DNA of 64,000 nucleotides from Pseudooceanicola onchidii (lineage in GTDB: Bacteria > Pseudomonadota > Alphaproteobacteria > Rhodobacterales > Rhodobacteraceae). The notes below the pieces were generated by a model, which was not told the DNA's origin, made no database searches, and saw only the letters and a list, made by a program, of their open reading frames with translations. Shown piece by piece: positions 1 through 9,316 of this stretch. Numbering within the stretch: the stretch's first letter is position 1; the number at the start of each line of letters is the position of its first letter. The translations under genes were made by a program, and so were the position numbers. The stretch spans positions 806,001 to 870,000 of the forward strand of contig NZ_SPUW01000002.1 in the NCBI RefSeq assembly GCF_004959925.1, read 5' to 3'.

Positions 1-735
1 CGGGGCACGCTGAAGGATGCGATGAACGACGCGCTGCGCGACTGGGTGACCAACGTGCGCGACACGTTCTACTGTATCGGCACCGTGGCGGGCCCGCACC
101 CCTATCCGGCGATGGTGCGCGATTTCCAGTCGATCATCGGCCGCGAAGTCCGCTGGCAGCTGGCCGAGCAGGAAGGCGAAGGCCGCCTGCCCGACACCGT
201 GATCGCGGCGATCGGCGGCGGGTCCAACGCCATGGGTCTGTTCTATGAATTCCTCGACGAGAAGTCGGTGAACATCATCGGGGTCGAGGCCGGCGGCAAG
301 GGTGTCGACGACAAGATGGAGCACTGCGCCTCGCTCACCGGCGGGCGTCCGGGGGTGCTGCATGGCAACCGGACCTACCTGTTGCAGGACGACGAGGGGC
401 AGATCCTCGAGGGCTACTCGATCTCGGCGGGCCTTGATTATCCGGGCATCGGACCGGAACATTCCTGGCTGCATGACATCGGGCGCGCGCAGTACGTGTC
501 GATCACCGACAAGGAGGCGCTTGAGGCGTTCCAGCTGTCCTGTTCGACCGAAGGCATCATCCCCGCGCTGGAGCCCTGTCACGCGCTGGCGCATGTGATG
601 AAGATCGCGCCGACCCTGCCCAAGGACCACATCATCGTGATGAACATGTGCGGCCGGGGCGACAAGGACGTGCAGACCGTCGCGCGCTATCTGGGCTTCG
701 ACATGTCGGATACCGAGGGCCGCAGCGCCGACTGA
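1..735 (+). CDS. trpB: Tryptophan synthase beta chain, C-terminal part (5' truncated by window edge)
   Basis: Joins indole and L-serine to form tryptophan with a PLP cofactor; the cytosolic partner of TrpA. The reading frame is open from base 1, and the residues before the first Met (RGTLKDAM) already match TrpB, so the start lies upstream; about 245 of roughly 400 residues are present. Visible motifs are the PLP-phosphate loop GGGSNAMG and the C-terminal CGRGDKD. The latter has Cys where the enterobacterial enzyme has the Ser that contacts the PLP ring nitrogen; I believe this substitution is common in related bacteria. trpA is on the opposite strand 9 kb away, so the two subunits are not in one operon here. 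A hairpin follows the stop codon. Confidence 0.97.
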   Translation, partial: RGTLKDAMNDALRDWVTNVRDTFYCIGTVAGPHPYPAMVRDFQSIIGREVRWQLAEQEGEGRLPDTVIAAIGGGSNAMGLFYEFLDEKSVNIIGVEAGGKGVDDKMEHCASLTGGRPGVLHGNRTYLLQDDEGQILEGYSISAGLDYPGIGPEHSWLHDIGRAQYVSITDKEALEAFQLSCSTEGIIPALEPCHALAHVMKIAPTLPKDHIIVMNMCGRGDKDVQTVARYLGFDMSDTEGRSAD

Positions 736-760
736 CGGTCCTTACCGGTTTCCCAAGTTC

Positions 761-793
761 ACGCCACCCCCGGTTCATCGCCGGGGGTGGTGT
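761..793 (+). terminator. Hairpin after trpB, between convergent genes
   Basis: Perfect 10-bp GC stem (764-773 with 781-790, loop ttcatcg) that extends to 13 bp with a G-U pair. It is followed by a short T-containing tail (gtcgttt). It lies between the trpB stop and the end of the convergent TPR gene, so it could stop transcription from either side. The weak U-run makes it a moderate terminator prediction. Confidence 0.6.
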
Positions 794-809
794 CGTTTAA
801 AGGGGCGAC

Positions 810-1346
810 TTACCAGGTGGTGGGCGCCCCTGCGATGGCGTCCCTGAGGCTGGCGTAGGCCCAGGTTTCGGTTCCGGCGCGCAGGCGGATTTCCTCAAGC
901 TGCTCGACCGCGCCGACCAGGTCGCCCTCGGCCATCAGCCCCTGGCCCATGTAGGACCGGGCCAGCACGTAGTCCGGGTCGATCGCCAAAGCCGCGCGGT
1001 AATAGTCCATCGCGACCTCGGTGTGACCCAGCTTGCGGTTGGTGAAGCCGTAGTAGTTCAGGATGCGCGGATCGTTCTGGTTCTGGGCCGCGGCCAGGAC
1101 ATCCAGCGCGCGGTCATACTGACCGTCGTAGGCCAGTTCGCGCGCGGCGAGATAGCGGTCGTCGTCGGTCACGGCGTCGGATTTCACGTCGAGACAGGTC
1201 TTGGTCTTCTCGTCCCAGACCTCACCGGATTTGCAGTCGGTCGAGGTCTTGGTCGTCTTTGGCGGTTCGCTGCTGTCGGACCCCGCGGACAGCGCGGGCG
1301 TGGCAAGGGACAGGGCAAGAAGGCTGGCGGCAAAAAGGCGGGTCAT
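810..1346 (-). CDS. Secreted TPR-repeat protein
   Basis: 178 residues. A clear signal peptide (residues 1-21, ending ATPALSA) is followed by a Ser/Thr/Lys-rich linker with two cysteines (38 and 51) that could form a disulfide. From about residue 63 come three helical hairpins of tetratricopeptide type, such as YYGFTNRKLGHTEVAMDYY and the following IDPDYVLARSYMGQG. TPR domains bind other proteins, so a periplasmic scaffold role is likely, but the partner is unknown. The gene stands alone between trpB and a DUF2237 gene. Export to the periplasm and the TPR fold are well supported; function is not. Confidence 0.85.
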   Translation of the reverse strand: MTRLFAASLLALSLATPALSAGSDSSEPPKTTKTSTDCKSGEVWDEKTKTCLDVKSDAVTDDDRYLAARELAYDGQYDRALDVLAAAQNQNDPRILNYYGFTNRKLGHTEVAMDYYRAALAIDPDYVLARSYMGQGLMAEGDLVGAVEQLEEIRLRAGTETWAYASLRDAIAGAPTTW

Positions 1347-1486
1347 GGGCGTTCCCTCTGAGTTGGGGCAGCGTCCCTGCGGGCAGCACGGGCCGGTGCC
1401 TGATACAGAAGGTACGTTGCCAACGCCGAAAGTGATCCATCGAGACGCGAAAAAACGCGCCCCAACCGGCCTGACCTTTGAGCCCG

Positions 1487-1864
1487 TTAGGTTTTTTCCG
1501 CGTGTTCGCGCAGCACCTCGATCGGCACGATATCAAGCGCGCCTTGGTGCGTGGCGCCTAGGTGGACCTCGGGCGCGCAGCCTTCGTCGTGGGCCTGCAG
1601 GAACCGCGCCGCGCAAAGGCACCAGCGGTCGCCGGGCCTGAGGCCGGGAAAGTTGAACTGCGGCAGGGGCGTCGACAGGTCGTTGCCGACGTATTTCGAA
1701 TAGGCCAGGAATTCGGCCGTCATCACCGCGCAGACCGTGTGGGATCCCTGATCCTCAGCGCAGGTGTTGCAGTGGCCGTCGCGGAAGAAGCCGGTGACCG
1801 GCGCGGTCGAACAGGGCTCAAGCACTGTGCCGAGGACGTTGATGGCGGGATCTTTGCGGGTCAT
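1487..1864 (-). CDS. DUF2237 family protein
   Basis: 125 residues, small and cysteine-rich (Cys18, 32, 35, 45, 82, 84, 96), matching the conserved DUF2237 pattern: NVLGTVLEPCS near the N terminus, GFFRDGHC, and GDRWCLCAARFLQA in the second half. Biochemical function is unknown; no signal peptide is seen. An in-frame TTG lies 21 bases upstream, but AAGGAG sits just before the ATG at 1864, which decides the start. It is followed on the same strand, after a gap, by no obvious partner; the DUF2332 gene upstream is about 50 bases away and may be co-transcribed. Confidence 0.88.
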   Translation of the reverse strand: MTRKDPAINVLGTVLEPCSTAPVTGFFRDGHCNTCAEDQGSHTVCAVMTAEFLAYSKYVGNDLSTPLPQFNFPGLRPGDRWCLCAARFLQAHDEGCAPEVHLGATHQGALDIVPIEVLREHAEKT

Positions 1865-1913
1865 GGGGTGCTCCTTGCCGGTCAATCTAGCGCCCCGGCG
1901 GGTGCGCCGCCAG

Positions 1914-2966
1914 TCAGAGTGCGAAGGGCGCGGCGGCCTCGACGGTGATCCCGTGGGCGTTCATCCGGCCAAGGTCCAGCACCTGCGGGGCGTCTCCGGT
2001 CCACACTGTCAGCCGCATGGTGGCCAGAGGCTGGCCATCTTCGAATTCGACCGACAGATGCGCCAGGGGCGCGTCGGGGCGGGCGCGCGATCCGGCCTCG
2101 GTCAGGGTGGCGCGCAGGGCGACGTCGGTGGCGGCGGGAAAGTACTGCCAGGCGATGGTGTGGAAGACGAGGTCGATCTGCCCGGGCGTCGGGGCTGCCA
2201 GCCTGTCGGCCAGCCAATTGGCGGCATCGCCCCGGTCGACGACCGGTTGCGCGACGGTCAGCGCCGCGTCCAGCCGCGCCATGCGCTCGGGCTGATCGGG
2301 CCAGGTGTAGCTGGCCAACCGCAGGCGGTCGTCGGGGGCGTCGGGGGACAGGGGGTTCAGATCCACGCCCCGCCGGTCCGCGACGGTGACCGGTGCCACG
2401 GGCGGCAGGGGGCCTGTCCAATCCGGGGCCAGCGTCAGAACCGGATCCACCGCCCCGCGGGCCGTGCCATCGGGCAGGGCCAGCGCATAGTGGTCGAACC
2501 AGAGGTTCAGCCCGGCCGAGGCCCCAAGTTCCGACAGTCGGAACGGCAGGCCGGGAAAGCGGGCGGCCAGCAGTTGCGTCGCGGCGATCATCGCGGCGGA
2601 CCTTCGGACCTCGTTCGTCTGCGGCGCGCTGTCGAGCCAGTGCATGATATGGGATTGATGCGCGGTCATGGCGGCCCGAACGGCCTGCCAGAGCACATCA
2701 TCAGCGACGGTGTGCGGCGGATATGCGGCGACAAGGCCGTCGTCCCGGCCCATCAGGGCCAGCGCATGCATGGCCCCGGCAAAGCGCAGGGCGATGGCGT
2801 CGCCGGTGGCGGTCGCATCGCCGGGCCAGGCCAGAAGGCGGTCGGTCACGGGATGGCCCGGGGCCAGGCGCTCTCCGCACAGCGTCAGCAGTCGTGCCAT
2901 GAAGGGCGACCCGAGCCGCCCGCAGGCTTCGGCCTGCCGGGCGAAGAGGGGGGCGAGCGCGGTCAC
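1914..2966 (-). CDS. DUF2332 family protein
   Basis: 350 residues matching the DUF2332 family. Near residue 145 is a [16 protein letters not shown] segment, a glycine-rich loop that resembles a nucleotide- or SAM-binding turn, though no activity is established. It starts with GTG, overlapping the stop codon of pth by four bases, so it is probably translated by coupling to pth. It is cytosolic, with no signal peptide or membrane segment. Function unknown. Confidence 0.85.
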   Translation of the reverse strand: MTALAPLFARQAEACGRLGSPFMARLLTLCGERLAPGHPVTDRLLAWPGDATATGDAIALRFAGAMHALALMGRDDGLVAAYPPHTVADDVLWQAVRAAMTAHQSHIMHWLDSAPQTNEVRRSAAMIAATQLLAARFPGLPFRLSELGASAGLNLWFDHYALALPDGTARGAVDPVLTLAPDWTGPLPPVAPVTVADRRGVDLNPLSPDAPDDRLRLASYTWPDQPERMARLDAALTVAQPVVDRGDAANWLADRLAAPTPGQIDLVFHTIAWQYFPAATDVALRATLTEAGSRARPDAPLAHLSVEFEDGQPLATMRLTVWTGDAPQVLDLGRMNAHGITVEAAAPFAL

Positions 2967-3655
2967 CGGAACTTGTCGGCCAGTCTTTGCAGGGGCGAGC
3001 GGGTGTCCTCTGTCGGGGTCTCGGGCACGGCTTCAGGTGCGGTGGCCGACTTGGCTTCGGCCTTCGGCTTCGTGGTCGAGCTACGCGGCGGGGCCGTCCG
3101 CAGGGCGACGGCGTTCATGAACTTGCCGGTGTCGCCCGCCGCGAGGTCTGCGGCGCCGTCACCGATGCCGCGCATCATGTCGTCCAGCCAGCCCTGTTCG
3201 GCCTTGGCGAAATCCGACAGCACGTAAGGCGCGACCTTGTCCTTGTGGCCAGGATGCCCGATGCCCAGCCGGACGCGGTGATAATCCGGCCCGATATGCT
3301 GGTGGATCGACCGCAACCCGTTGTGGCCCGCATGGCCACCGCCGGTCTTGCAGCGCAGCTTGCCGGGGGCGAGATCCAGTTCGTCGTGAAAGACGGTCAC
3401 GTCGCCCGGCGTCAGCTTGTAGAACCGCATCGCCTCGCCGACGGACTGGCCCGAGAGGTTCATGAAGGTCTGCGGTTTCAGCAGCAGTACCTTTTCGCCG
3501 CGCAGCATGCCCTCGGACAGCTCGGCCTGGAACTTGGATTTCCACGGCCCGAACCCATGGTCCGACGCGATGGCATCCAGCGCCATGAAGCCGATGTTGT
3601 GGCGGTTGCCGGCATATTTGCCGCCGGGATTGCCGAGGCCGACGAAGAGGTTCAT
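2963..3655 (-). CDS. pth: Peptidyl-tRNA hydrolase
   Basis: Releases tRNA from peptidyl-tRNAs that drop off the ribosome; an essential cytosolic enzyme. Signature residues are present: catalytic His19 in NRHNIGF, Asn66 in FMNLSGQS, Asp91 in [10 protein letters not shown] and the [12 protein letters not shown] substrate loop. The protein is 230 residues, longer than the usual ~195; the extra length is a Pro/Ala/Thr-rich C-terminal tail (from about residue 185). It lies downstream of rplY on the same strand, a pairing common in proteobacteria, but a strong terminator separates the two here. Confidence 0.97.
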   Translation of the reverse strand: MNLFVGLGNPGGKYAGNRHNIGFMALDAIASDHGFGPWKSKFQAELSEGMLRGEKVLLLKPQTFMNLSGQSVGEAMRFYKLTPGDVTVFHDELDLAPGKLRCKTGGGHAGHNGLRSIHQHIGPDYHRVRLGIGHPGHKDKVAPYVLSDFAKAEQGWLDDMMRGIGDGAADLAAGDTGKFMNAVALRTAPPRSSTTKPKAEAKSATAPEAVPETPTEDTRSPLQRLADKFR

Positions 3656-3754
3656 GTGCGCATCCGGGATTGTGTCGCCTTCGTTTTATCCAACCCGTCC
3701 CGGTAATTCCAGCGACGGCATGGGATCCGGGGTGCAGGGGCTTGGGCAAAGAAA

Positions 3755-3781
3755 AACGGCCCCGCACAAGGCAGGGCCGTT
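3755..3781 (-). terminator. Rho-independent terminator of rplY
   Basis: Stem AACGGCCC/GGGCCGTT (8 bp, 11-base loop). On the minus strand it is followed directly by a TTTTTCTTT run. It lies 23 bases past the rplY stop, between rplY and pth. Confidence 0.85.
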
Positions 3782-3803
3782 CGAATTCGCATCATCGGGA
3801 AGC

Positions 3804-4442
3804 TTATGCTTCCGGATCGGCGTCCTGTTCGGTCGCTTCGGTCTCTTCCACCTCGTCGTCGCTGGCGCGCAGGCCGGACGGAGCGGTGATGTTGGCGATC
3901 ACGAAGTCACGTTCGATCACCGGCTTCACGCCCTCGGGCAGGGTGACGGCGGAAATGGTGATGGTGTCACCGACGTTCAGGCCTTCCAGGTCCACGGTGA
4001 TGTGGTCCGGGATGTCGCCTGCCAGCACGTTCAGGTCCACGTCGGCGCGAACGACGGTCAGAACGCCGCCCTTCTTGATGCCGGGGCACTTGTCTTCGTT
4101 GATGAACTCAACGGGGATGTGCAGGTTCACACGGCTGGTGCGGCGCAGGCGCATCAGGTCGAGGTGGGTCGGCAGATCCTTGACGACGTCACGCTGAACG
4201 CCGCGGCAGATGACGCGGACGTCTTCCTGGCCTTCGACCTTCAGGTTCCACAGGGTGGCCAGGAACCGGCCGGCCTTCAGCTTTTTCAGCAGGTCGTTGA
4301 ACGGGATCTGGATCGCAAGCGGATCCTTGTCGCCACCGTACACAACACCCGGAACCATGCCAGCGCGACGCGCTGCGCGAGCGGCGCCCTTGCCCGTCCC
4401 CGCACGTTCCTGGGCTACGAGATCAGGAATTTCTCCAGCCAT
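3804..4442 (-). CDS. rplY: 50S ribosomal protein L25 / general stress protein Ctc
   Basis: Binds 5S rRNA in the large ribosomal subunit. 212 residues in the long Ctc-type form: an N-terminal L25 beta-barrel ([12 protein letters not shown], then [10 protein letters not shown]) and a C-terminal TL5-like domain ([17 protein letters not shown]), with an acidic tail. The ATG at 4442 is preferred over the one 15 bases upstream because a GGAG sits nine bases before it and the family starts with this sequence. It has its own terminator and a potential leader hairpin. Confidence 0.95.
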   Translation of the reverse strand: MAGEIPDLVAQERAGTGKGAARAARRAGMVPGVVYGGDKDPLAIQIPFNDLLKKLKAGRFLATLWNLKVEGQEDVRVICRGVQRDVVKDLPTHLDLMRLRRTSRVNLHIPVEFINEDKCPGIKKGGVLTVVRADVDLNVLAGDIPDHITVDLEGLNVGDTITISAVTLPEGVKPVIERDFVIANITAPSGLRASDDEVEETEATEQDADPEA

Positions 4443-4465
4443 CAGTCTATTCTCCATAAGTTGGG

Positions 4466-4494
4466 GCGGACATCCTCCAAGGCTGTATGTCCGC
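4466..4494 (-). promoter_or_regulatory. Inverted repeat in the rplY 5' leader
   Basis: GCGGACAT and ATGTCCGC form a perfect 8-bp stem with a 13-base loop, 24 bases upstream of the rplY start codon. It could be an operator or an mRNA leader structure; ribosomal protein genes are often autoregulated through such leaders, but I do not recognise a known one here. Confidence 0.4.
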
Positions 4495-4610
4495 GTGAAG
4501 TCGCGCGCTTACACGGATTCTGGGGGGATGGGAAGGGGTAAATGGCCCGGGGCCCGGCAAGCGGGGTGGACTGGCGCGGGGGTCGTCCCGCCCGGTGGAC
4601 GGGCCGATGT

Positions 4611-4641
4611 CTCCGACAGAGGTATTTGGGACCAGAAGAAG
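4611..4641 (+). repeat. Dispersed intergenic repeat, copy 1 (divergent copy)
   Basis: The stretch around ctccgacagaggtatttggg followed by accagaagaag resembles the repeat at 63389, 28037 and 26401 (core: CCGG-rich start, GTATTT, then an AAGA(T)GAAG end). It is the most diverged copy. It lies in the 265-base gap between divergent rplY and the DnaK-like gene. Confidence 0.55.
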
Positions 4642-4707
4642 GGGGATGTTGCGCGAGGTCAAGGGGTGGTGTAGGCGCGGCATCTTTAGGACAGGCGGAG
4701 ATGGGCG

Positions 4708-5928
4708 ATGGCGGTTCTGGCGGTGGATTTCGGAACCTCGAACACGGCGGCGGCGGTGCTCGACGGCGGCGCGGTGCGGCGGCTGTCGATCGAGGCGGGG
4801 GCGGATACCTTGCCCACGGCCGTGTTCTTCCCTCCACGCGGCGCAATGCGGATCGGGCAGGGCGCGGCCGAGGCGCTGATCGACGGGGAAGAGGGGCGGT
4901 ACATGCGTGCGCTCAAATCCGTGCTGGGCACGCCGCTGTTGCACGAGGCCCGGCTGATCGGTGGCAAGCGGCGGTCGCTCTCCGAGGTGATCACGGCCTT
5001 CCTGTCCGTGTTGAAGGACCGGGCCGAGGCGCAGACGGGCCAGCGGTTCACGCGGGTGCTGTCGGGCCGTCCGGTTCATTTTCACACCAACGATCCCGAG
5101 AAGGACGCGCAGGCCGAGGCGGACCTGCGGGCCTGTTACCGCGCCGCCGGGTTCGAAACGGTCGATTTCCTGCCCGAACCCGAAGCCGCCGCCCGGGCCA
5201 GCCAGGGCCCGAATGGCGAAACCGGGCTGATCGTCGACATCGGCGGCGGCACCTCGGACTTCACGCTGTTTCGGCGCGGGGCGGCGATCGAGGTGCTGGC
5301 CAGCCACGGGGTGCGGCTGGGCGGGACGGATTTCGACCAGGCGATCTCTCTGGCGCATGTCATGCCCGAGTTCGGTCTGGGCGGGCAGCTGACGCGCACG
5401 CTGGCCGACGGGCTGCTGCCCGTGCCCCGGGCGATCTATGTCGACCTGGCGACCTGGGCGATGATCCCGTTTCTCTACACGGCCGAGGTGCGGCGGATGG
5501 TCGATGACCTGGTCGCCCATGCGGTCGATCGCCCCCGGCTGGCCCGCCTGCAATCGGTGCTGCGCGACGAGCTGGGTCATGACGTCGCCTTCGCGGTCGA
5601 AGCGGGCAAGATCGCGGCCAACGGCGGCCCGCGGGGCGAGATCGGGCTGGGTCTGGTCGAGGCCGGGCTATCCGTGCCGGTGACCACGGGCTCGATGAAC
5701 GCAGCGCTTGGGCAGGCGCGCGAAGAGCTGATCCGGGCGGTCTATGACACGCTGAGCCTTGCGGCGGTGCCGCCCGCCGGGGTGGACCATGTGATCCTTG
5801 TCGGCGGGTCTAGTCTGATGGGCGTGGTGTCCGACGTCATGACGCAGATCTGCCCCGCCGCCCGGATCAGCCGGGCCGAAGCCTTCACGGCCGTGGTCGA
5901 CGGGCTGGCGCTGGCGACGGGCGACTAG
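4708..5928 (+). CDS. DnaK-like (YegD-type) Hsp70 family ATPase
   Basis: 406 residues corresponding to the actin-like ATPase domain of Hsp70 with no substrate-binding domain, as in YegD. ATP-site motifs: AVDFGTSNTAAAV (phosphate 1, residues 5-17), IVDIGGGTSDFTLF (phosphate 2, about residues 175-188) and VILVGGSSLMGVV (adenosine, about 369-381). Cytosolic. YegD-type proteins are annotated as putative chaperones, but clients are unknown. The gene stands alone, divergent from rplY and convergent with the phosphate transporter, whose end lies six bases past its stop. Confidence 0.9.
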   Translation: MAVLAVDFGTSNTAAAVLDGGAVRRLSIEAGADTLPTAVFFPPRGAMRIGQGAAEALIDGEEGRYMRALKSVLGTPLLHEARLIGGKRRSLSEVITAFLSVLKDRAEAQTGQRFTRVLSGRPVHFHTNDPEKDAQAEADLRACYRAAGFETVDFLPEPEAAARASQGPNGETGLIVDIGGGTSDFTLFRRGAAIEVLASHGVRLGGTDFDQAISLAHVMPEFGLGGQLTRTLADGLLPVPRAIYVDLATWAMIPFLYTAEVRRMVDDLVAHAVDRPRLARLQSVLRDELGHDVAFAVEAGKIAANGGPRGEIGLGLVEAGLSVPVTTGSMNAALGQAREELIRAVYDTLSLAAVPPAGVDHVILVGGSSLMGVVSDVMTQICPAARISRAEAFTAVVDGLALATGD

Positions 5929-5934
5929 GGCAGG

Positions 5935-7419
5935 TCAGCTTGCGACGGCGCTGATCACCTTGAAGATCACGGCCGACAACAGGGCGGCGGCCGGCACGGT
6001 GATGATCCAGGCGGCGATGATCGTCATGAAATGCGACCGGCGCACCAGCTTGCGGCGGCGGCGTTCCTCGACCGACAGGGCGGGGCGGTCGGGCACGGCG
6101 GTGCGCGCGCGGCGCAACCGGCGTTCGGCGTCCCATTCGCGGAAGAAGCCCACGCCGAAGACCGCGCCGACGGCGATATGGGTCGAGGACACCGGCAGGC
6201 CCAGCCAGCTGGCCACGATCACGGTGATCGCCGCCGAGAGCGCCACGCAGTAGGCGCGCATCGGGTTCAGCTTGGTGATCTGGCTGCCGACCACGCGGAT
6301 CAGCTTGGGCCCGAAGAGGAACAGGCCGAAGGAAATCCCGAAGGCGCCGATCAGCATGACCCAGAAGGGGATCTGCACGGCGTGGGTGAAGTCTCCGACG
6401 CTGGTGGCCTGGACGATGGCGGCCAGCGGGCCGACGGCATTGGCCACGTCGTTGGCGCCATGGGCAAAGGACAACAGCGCCGCCGAGACGACAAGCGGAA
6501 TGCCGAACAGCACCTTCAGCGACTTGTTGCGGTTTTCCAGCCCGCGCGACTGACGGCGGATCACCGGGATCATCAGCAACCAGACAGCGATGCCGGTGAC
6601 TGCGCCGATGATGATCGCGGTGGCCAGGTCGATCTTGATCAGCTGCTTGAGGCCCTTGAGCGCCAGGTAGGTGGCGAACACCCCGGCCATGATGCCGACC
6701 AGCACCGGCACCCATCTGCGCGCCGCCGCGATCTTGTCGTCGCGGTAGATGATGTTCGACTTGATGAACCACAGGAACCCGGCCGCGACCAGCCCGCCGA
6801 GGACCGGAGAGATCACCCAGCTCATGGCGATGGCGCCCATGGTGCCCCAGCTGACCGCCGCGAACCCGGCCGAGGCGATGCCCGCGCCCATCACGCCGCC
6901 CACGACGGAATGCGTCGTCGACACCGGCGCGCCGACCCATGTGGCAAGGTTGACCCAAAGCGCCGAGGACAGCAGCGCCGCCATCATCGCCCAGATAAAG
7001 ACCTCGGCCGTGCCCATTGAGGTGGGGTCGATGATGCCCTTGGCGATGGTCTTGACCACGTCCCCGCCCGCGATCAGCGCGCCGGCGCTTTCGAAGATGG
7101 CGGCGATCAGGATCGCCCCGCCCATGGTCAGCGCATTGGCCCCGACCGCCGGGCCCATGTTGTTGGCGACGTCGTTCGCGCCGATGTTCAACGCCATGTA
7201 GGCGCCAAAGGCGGCGGCGATGACGACGACCAGCGTGTGCGACGTCTGCCCGAAGAACAGAAGCGCGATCAGCCCGGCAAAGACGATGAAGAGAAACGAG
7301 ATCCCCGGCCCGACCAGCGGGCGCGAGACATAAGCTGACGCCAGTTCGATGTTCGACATCCGGCCCAGGTCGCGGTCCAGCGTGTCGAGGTGTCTGATTT
7401 CGTCGTCCGAACGGGCCAT
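5935..7419 (-). CDS. pit: Inorganic phosphate transporter, PiT family
   Basis: Inner-membrane symporter for phosphate. 494 residues, the size of E. coli PitA, with many hydrophobic spans and the two internally repeated signature loops: GANDVANNMGPAVGANALT near residue 77 and AHGANDVANAVGPLAAIV near residue 320. The first ~30 residues are hydrophilic and cytosolic. It is a single gene, convergent with the DnaK-like gene. Confidence 0.95.
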   Translation of the reverse strand: MARSDDEIRHLDTLDRDLGRMSNIELASAYVSRPLVGPGISFLFIVFAGLIALLFFGQTSHTLVVVIAAAFGAYMALNIGANDVANNMGPAVGANALTMGGAILIAAIFESAGALIAGGDVVKTIAKGIIDPTSMGTAEVFIWAMMAALLSSALWVNLATWVGAPVSTTHSVVGGVMGAGIASAGFAAVSWGTMGAIAMSWVISPVLGGLVAAGFLWFIKSNIIYRDDKIAAARRWVPVLVGIMAGVFATYLALKGLKQLIKIDLATAIIIGAVTGIAVWLLMIPVIRRQSRGLENRNKSLKVLFGIPLVVSAALLSFAHGANDVANAVGPLAAIVQATSVGDFTHAVQIPFWVMLIGAFGISFGLFLFGPKLIRVVGSQITKLNPMRAYCVALSAAITVIVASWLGLPVSSTHIAVGAVFGVGFFREWDAERRLRRARTAVPDRPALSVEERRRRKLVRRSHFMTIIAAWIITVPAAALLSAVIFKVISAVAS

Positions 7420-7470
7420 GGCTTCCCCCTGCGCAAGTGGAGGGCTAGGTAACGGTCAGACCGTCTTAAT

Positions 7471-7968
7471 TCAACCGGGGATGTTGTCGGGGTCGAAGGC
7501 CATAAGGATCTGTTGCAGTTCAGGTTCGTCCACCATGGTGGCGGCCTGCTGCGGGGTGACCCAGGTGCGGCGGCGCTGGTCGGCTTCGGGGTAGCTGTCG
7601 CAAACGTCGTCCACGGCGACCGCGTAGACAAGCGTTTCGACTGTCATGCTCCAGCCGTCTTTCTTGCGCTTTTCATAGGTGTAGCTGCCCATGATGCGCC
7701 CGTTGCAGGTGCCGCCTTCGACGCCCGCTTCTTCCCAGGCTTCCTGCAGCGCGGCCTCGGCCGAGGTCTTGCCGGTCATCGGCCAGCCCTTGGGAATGAT
7801 CCAGCGCCCGGTGCCCCGGCTGGTGACGAGAAGAACCTGCGTCGTGTCGCCCGACCCGCGAAAGCACAGCGCCGCCACCTGCAGGCGCTTTGGGCGCTGC
7901 AGCATAGGCTGGACGTATCCGCTCCAGGCGGACTTGAAGTAGTGCATCATGGGGTGAACTGCCGTCAC
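7471..7968 (-). CDS. Nudix hydrolase (DIPP-like)
   Basis: Hydrolyses a nucleoside diphosphate linked to another group. It contains IIPKGWP and a Nudix box ending QEAWEEAGV, i.e. the REUXEEXGU core with Gln for Arg and, further upstream, Lys where Glu is usual. The PKGWP context resembles diphosphoinositol-polyphosphate phosphohydrolase-like members, but substrate cannot be assigned. The start is uncertain: GTG at 7968 (weak AAGAAG before it) is chosen; TTG at 7989 and ATG at 7950 or 7947 are alternatives. Confidence 0.85.
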   Translation of the reverse strand: MTAVHPMMHYFKSAWSGYVQPMLQRPKRLQVAALCFRGSGDTTQVLLVTSRGTGRWIIPKGWPMTGKTSAEAALQEAWEEAGVEGGTCNGRIMGSYTYEKRKKDGWSMTVETLVYAVAVDDVCDSYPEADQRRRTWVTPQQAATMVDEPELQQILMAFDPDNIPG

Positions 7969-8078
7969 GTTCTTCTTGCTTATCCCCAAGATATAGCATG
8001 CGCAGCGGCAAAGTAAAATCGCGCCCCTTCAAAAGGGACGCGATTTGGCGTCAATTTTAGGCATTGCTGGTTTTTCAA

Positions 8079-9242
8079 TCACACCCAGGTGCCGGAAAAC
8101 CCTTCGGGGACCAGGATGCTGTCGCGGGTGACGTTCTTGATGTCGCGCTGGCCGGTGAAGGCCATCGAGATGTCCAGCTCGTTGCGGATGACCTCGAGCG
8201 CCCGGGTCACGCCAGCCTCGCCCTGCGCGCCCAGCCCATGGATGAAGGCGCGGCCGATGTAGGTGCCCTTGGCGCCCATGGCGATCGCCTTGAGCACGTC
8301 CTGACCCGACCGGATGCCGCTGTCGAGGTGGACCTCCAGATCGTCCCCGACCGCCTGCATGATCGGATCGAGCGCGCGGATCGACGACAGCGCGCCGTCC
8401 TGCTGCCGCCCGCCGTGGTTCGACACGACGATGGCATCGCAGCCGACCTTCTTGGCCATCACCGCGTCCTCGGGGTCGAGGATCCCCTTGAGGATGACCG
8501 GACCGCCCCACAGCGCCTTGATCTCTTCGATCTTGCGCCAGTCGAGCGCGGGGTCGAACTGCTGCGCCGTCCATTCGCCGAGGCGCGAGGTGTCTTCGAC
8601 CCCTTTCACGTGGCCGACGATATTGCCGAACTGCCGACGCTTGGTCTGCAGCATCTCGATCCCCCAGGTCCACTTGGTCATGAGGTCGGCGATGACGGCG
8701 GCGGTCAGTTTTGGCGGGGCGGACAGGCCGTTCTTCAGGTCCTTGTGCCGCTGGCCGAGGATCTGCAGGTCAAGCGTCACGACCAGGGCCGAACACTTGG
8801 CGTCCTTGGCCCGCTGGATCAGCCGCTTGAGATAGTCCTGATCCTTCATGGTATAAAGCTGGAACCAGAAGGGCCTTGAGGTGTGTTCGGCCACGTCTTC
8901 GATCGAACAGATCGACATGGTCGACAGGGTGAAGGGCACGCCGAACTTTTCGGCGGCCTTGGCGGCCTTGATCTCACCATCCGCGCGCTGCATGCCCGTC
9001 AGCCCGACCGGGGCCAGGGCCACGGGCATGGCGACCTTCTGGCCGATCATCTCGGTCTCAAGCGTGCGGCCGGTCATGTCGACGGCCACGCGCTGGCGCA
9101 GGCGGATGTCTTCGAAATCGGTGGTGTTTTCGCGGAAGGTCTGTTCCGTCCAGGACCCGCTTTCGCAGTAATCGTAGAACATCTTCGGCGTCCGGCGCTT
9201 ATGCAGGCGCTTCAGATCGTCGATGCAGGTGATGACGGGCAT
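8079..9242 (-). CDS. lldD: FMN-dependent L-lactate dehydrogenase (alpha-hydroxy-acid oxidase family)
   Basis: Oxidises L-lactate to pyruvate, passing electrons to the respiratory chain. 387 residues, typical of LldD. Family motifs include PVALAPVGLTGM (FMN-binding strand), LVVTLDLQILGQR, the GGPVILKG strand with the flavin lysine, the catalytic His in VSNHGGRQQDG and the C-terminal HLDSGIRSGQDVLKA phosphate loop. The start is the ATG preceded by GGGGAGG; the longer open frame upstream does not look like protein of this family. No lactate permease or LldR regulator is adjacent. Confidence 0.93.
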   Translation of the reverse strand: MPVITCIDDLKRLHKRRTPKMFYDYCESGSWTEQTFRENTTDFEDIRLRQRVAVDMTGRTLETEMIGQKVAMPVALAPVGLTGMQRADGEIKAAKAAEKFGVPFTLSTMSICSIEDVAEHTSRPFWFQLYTMKDQDYLKRLIQRAKDAKCSALVVTLDLQILGQRHKDLKNGLSAPPKLTAAVIADLMTKWTWGIEMLQTKRRQFGNIVGHVKGVEDTSRLGEWTAQQFDPALDWRKIEEIKALWGGPVILKGILDPEDAVMAKKVGCDAIVVSNHGGRQQDGALSSIRALDPIMQAVGDDLEVHLDSGIRSGQDVLKAIAMGAKGTYIGRAFIHGLGAQGEAGVTRALEVIRNELDISMAFTGQRDIKNVTRDSILVPEGFSGTWV

Positions 9243-9316
9243 GGTGACCTCCCCTTCCCAGTGGTTGCAAAGGTTTAGCAACCGGGGAAAGGGGCGGCAA
9301 TAGAGGGGCTGTGACC

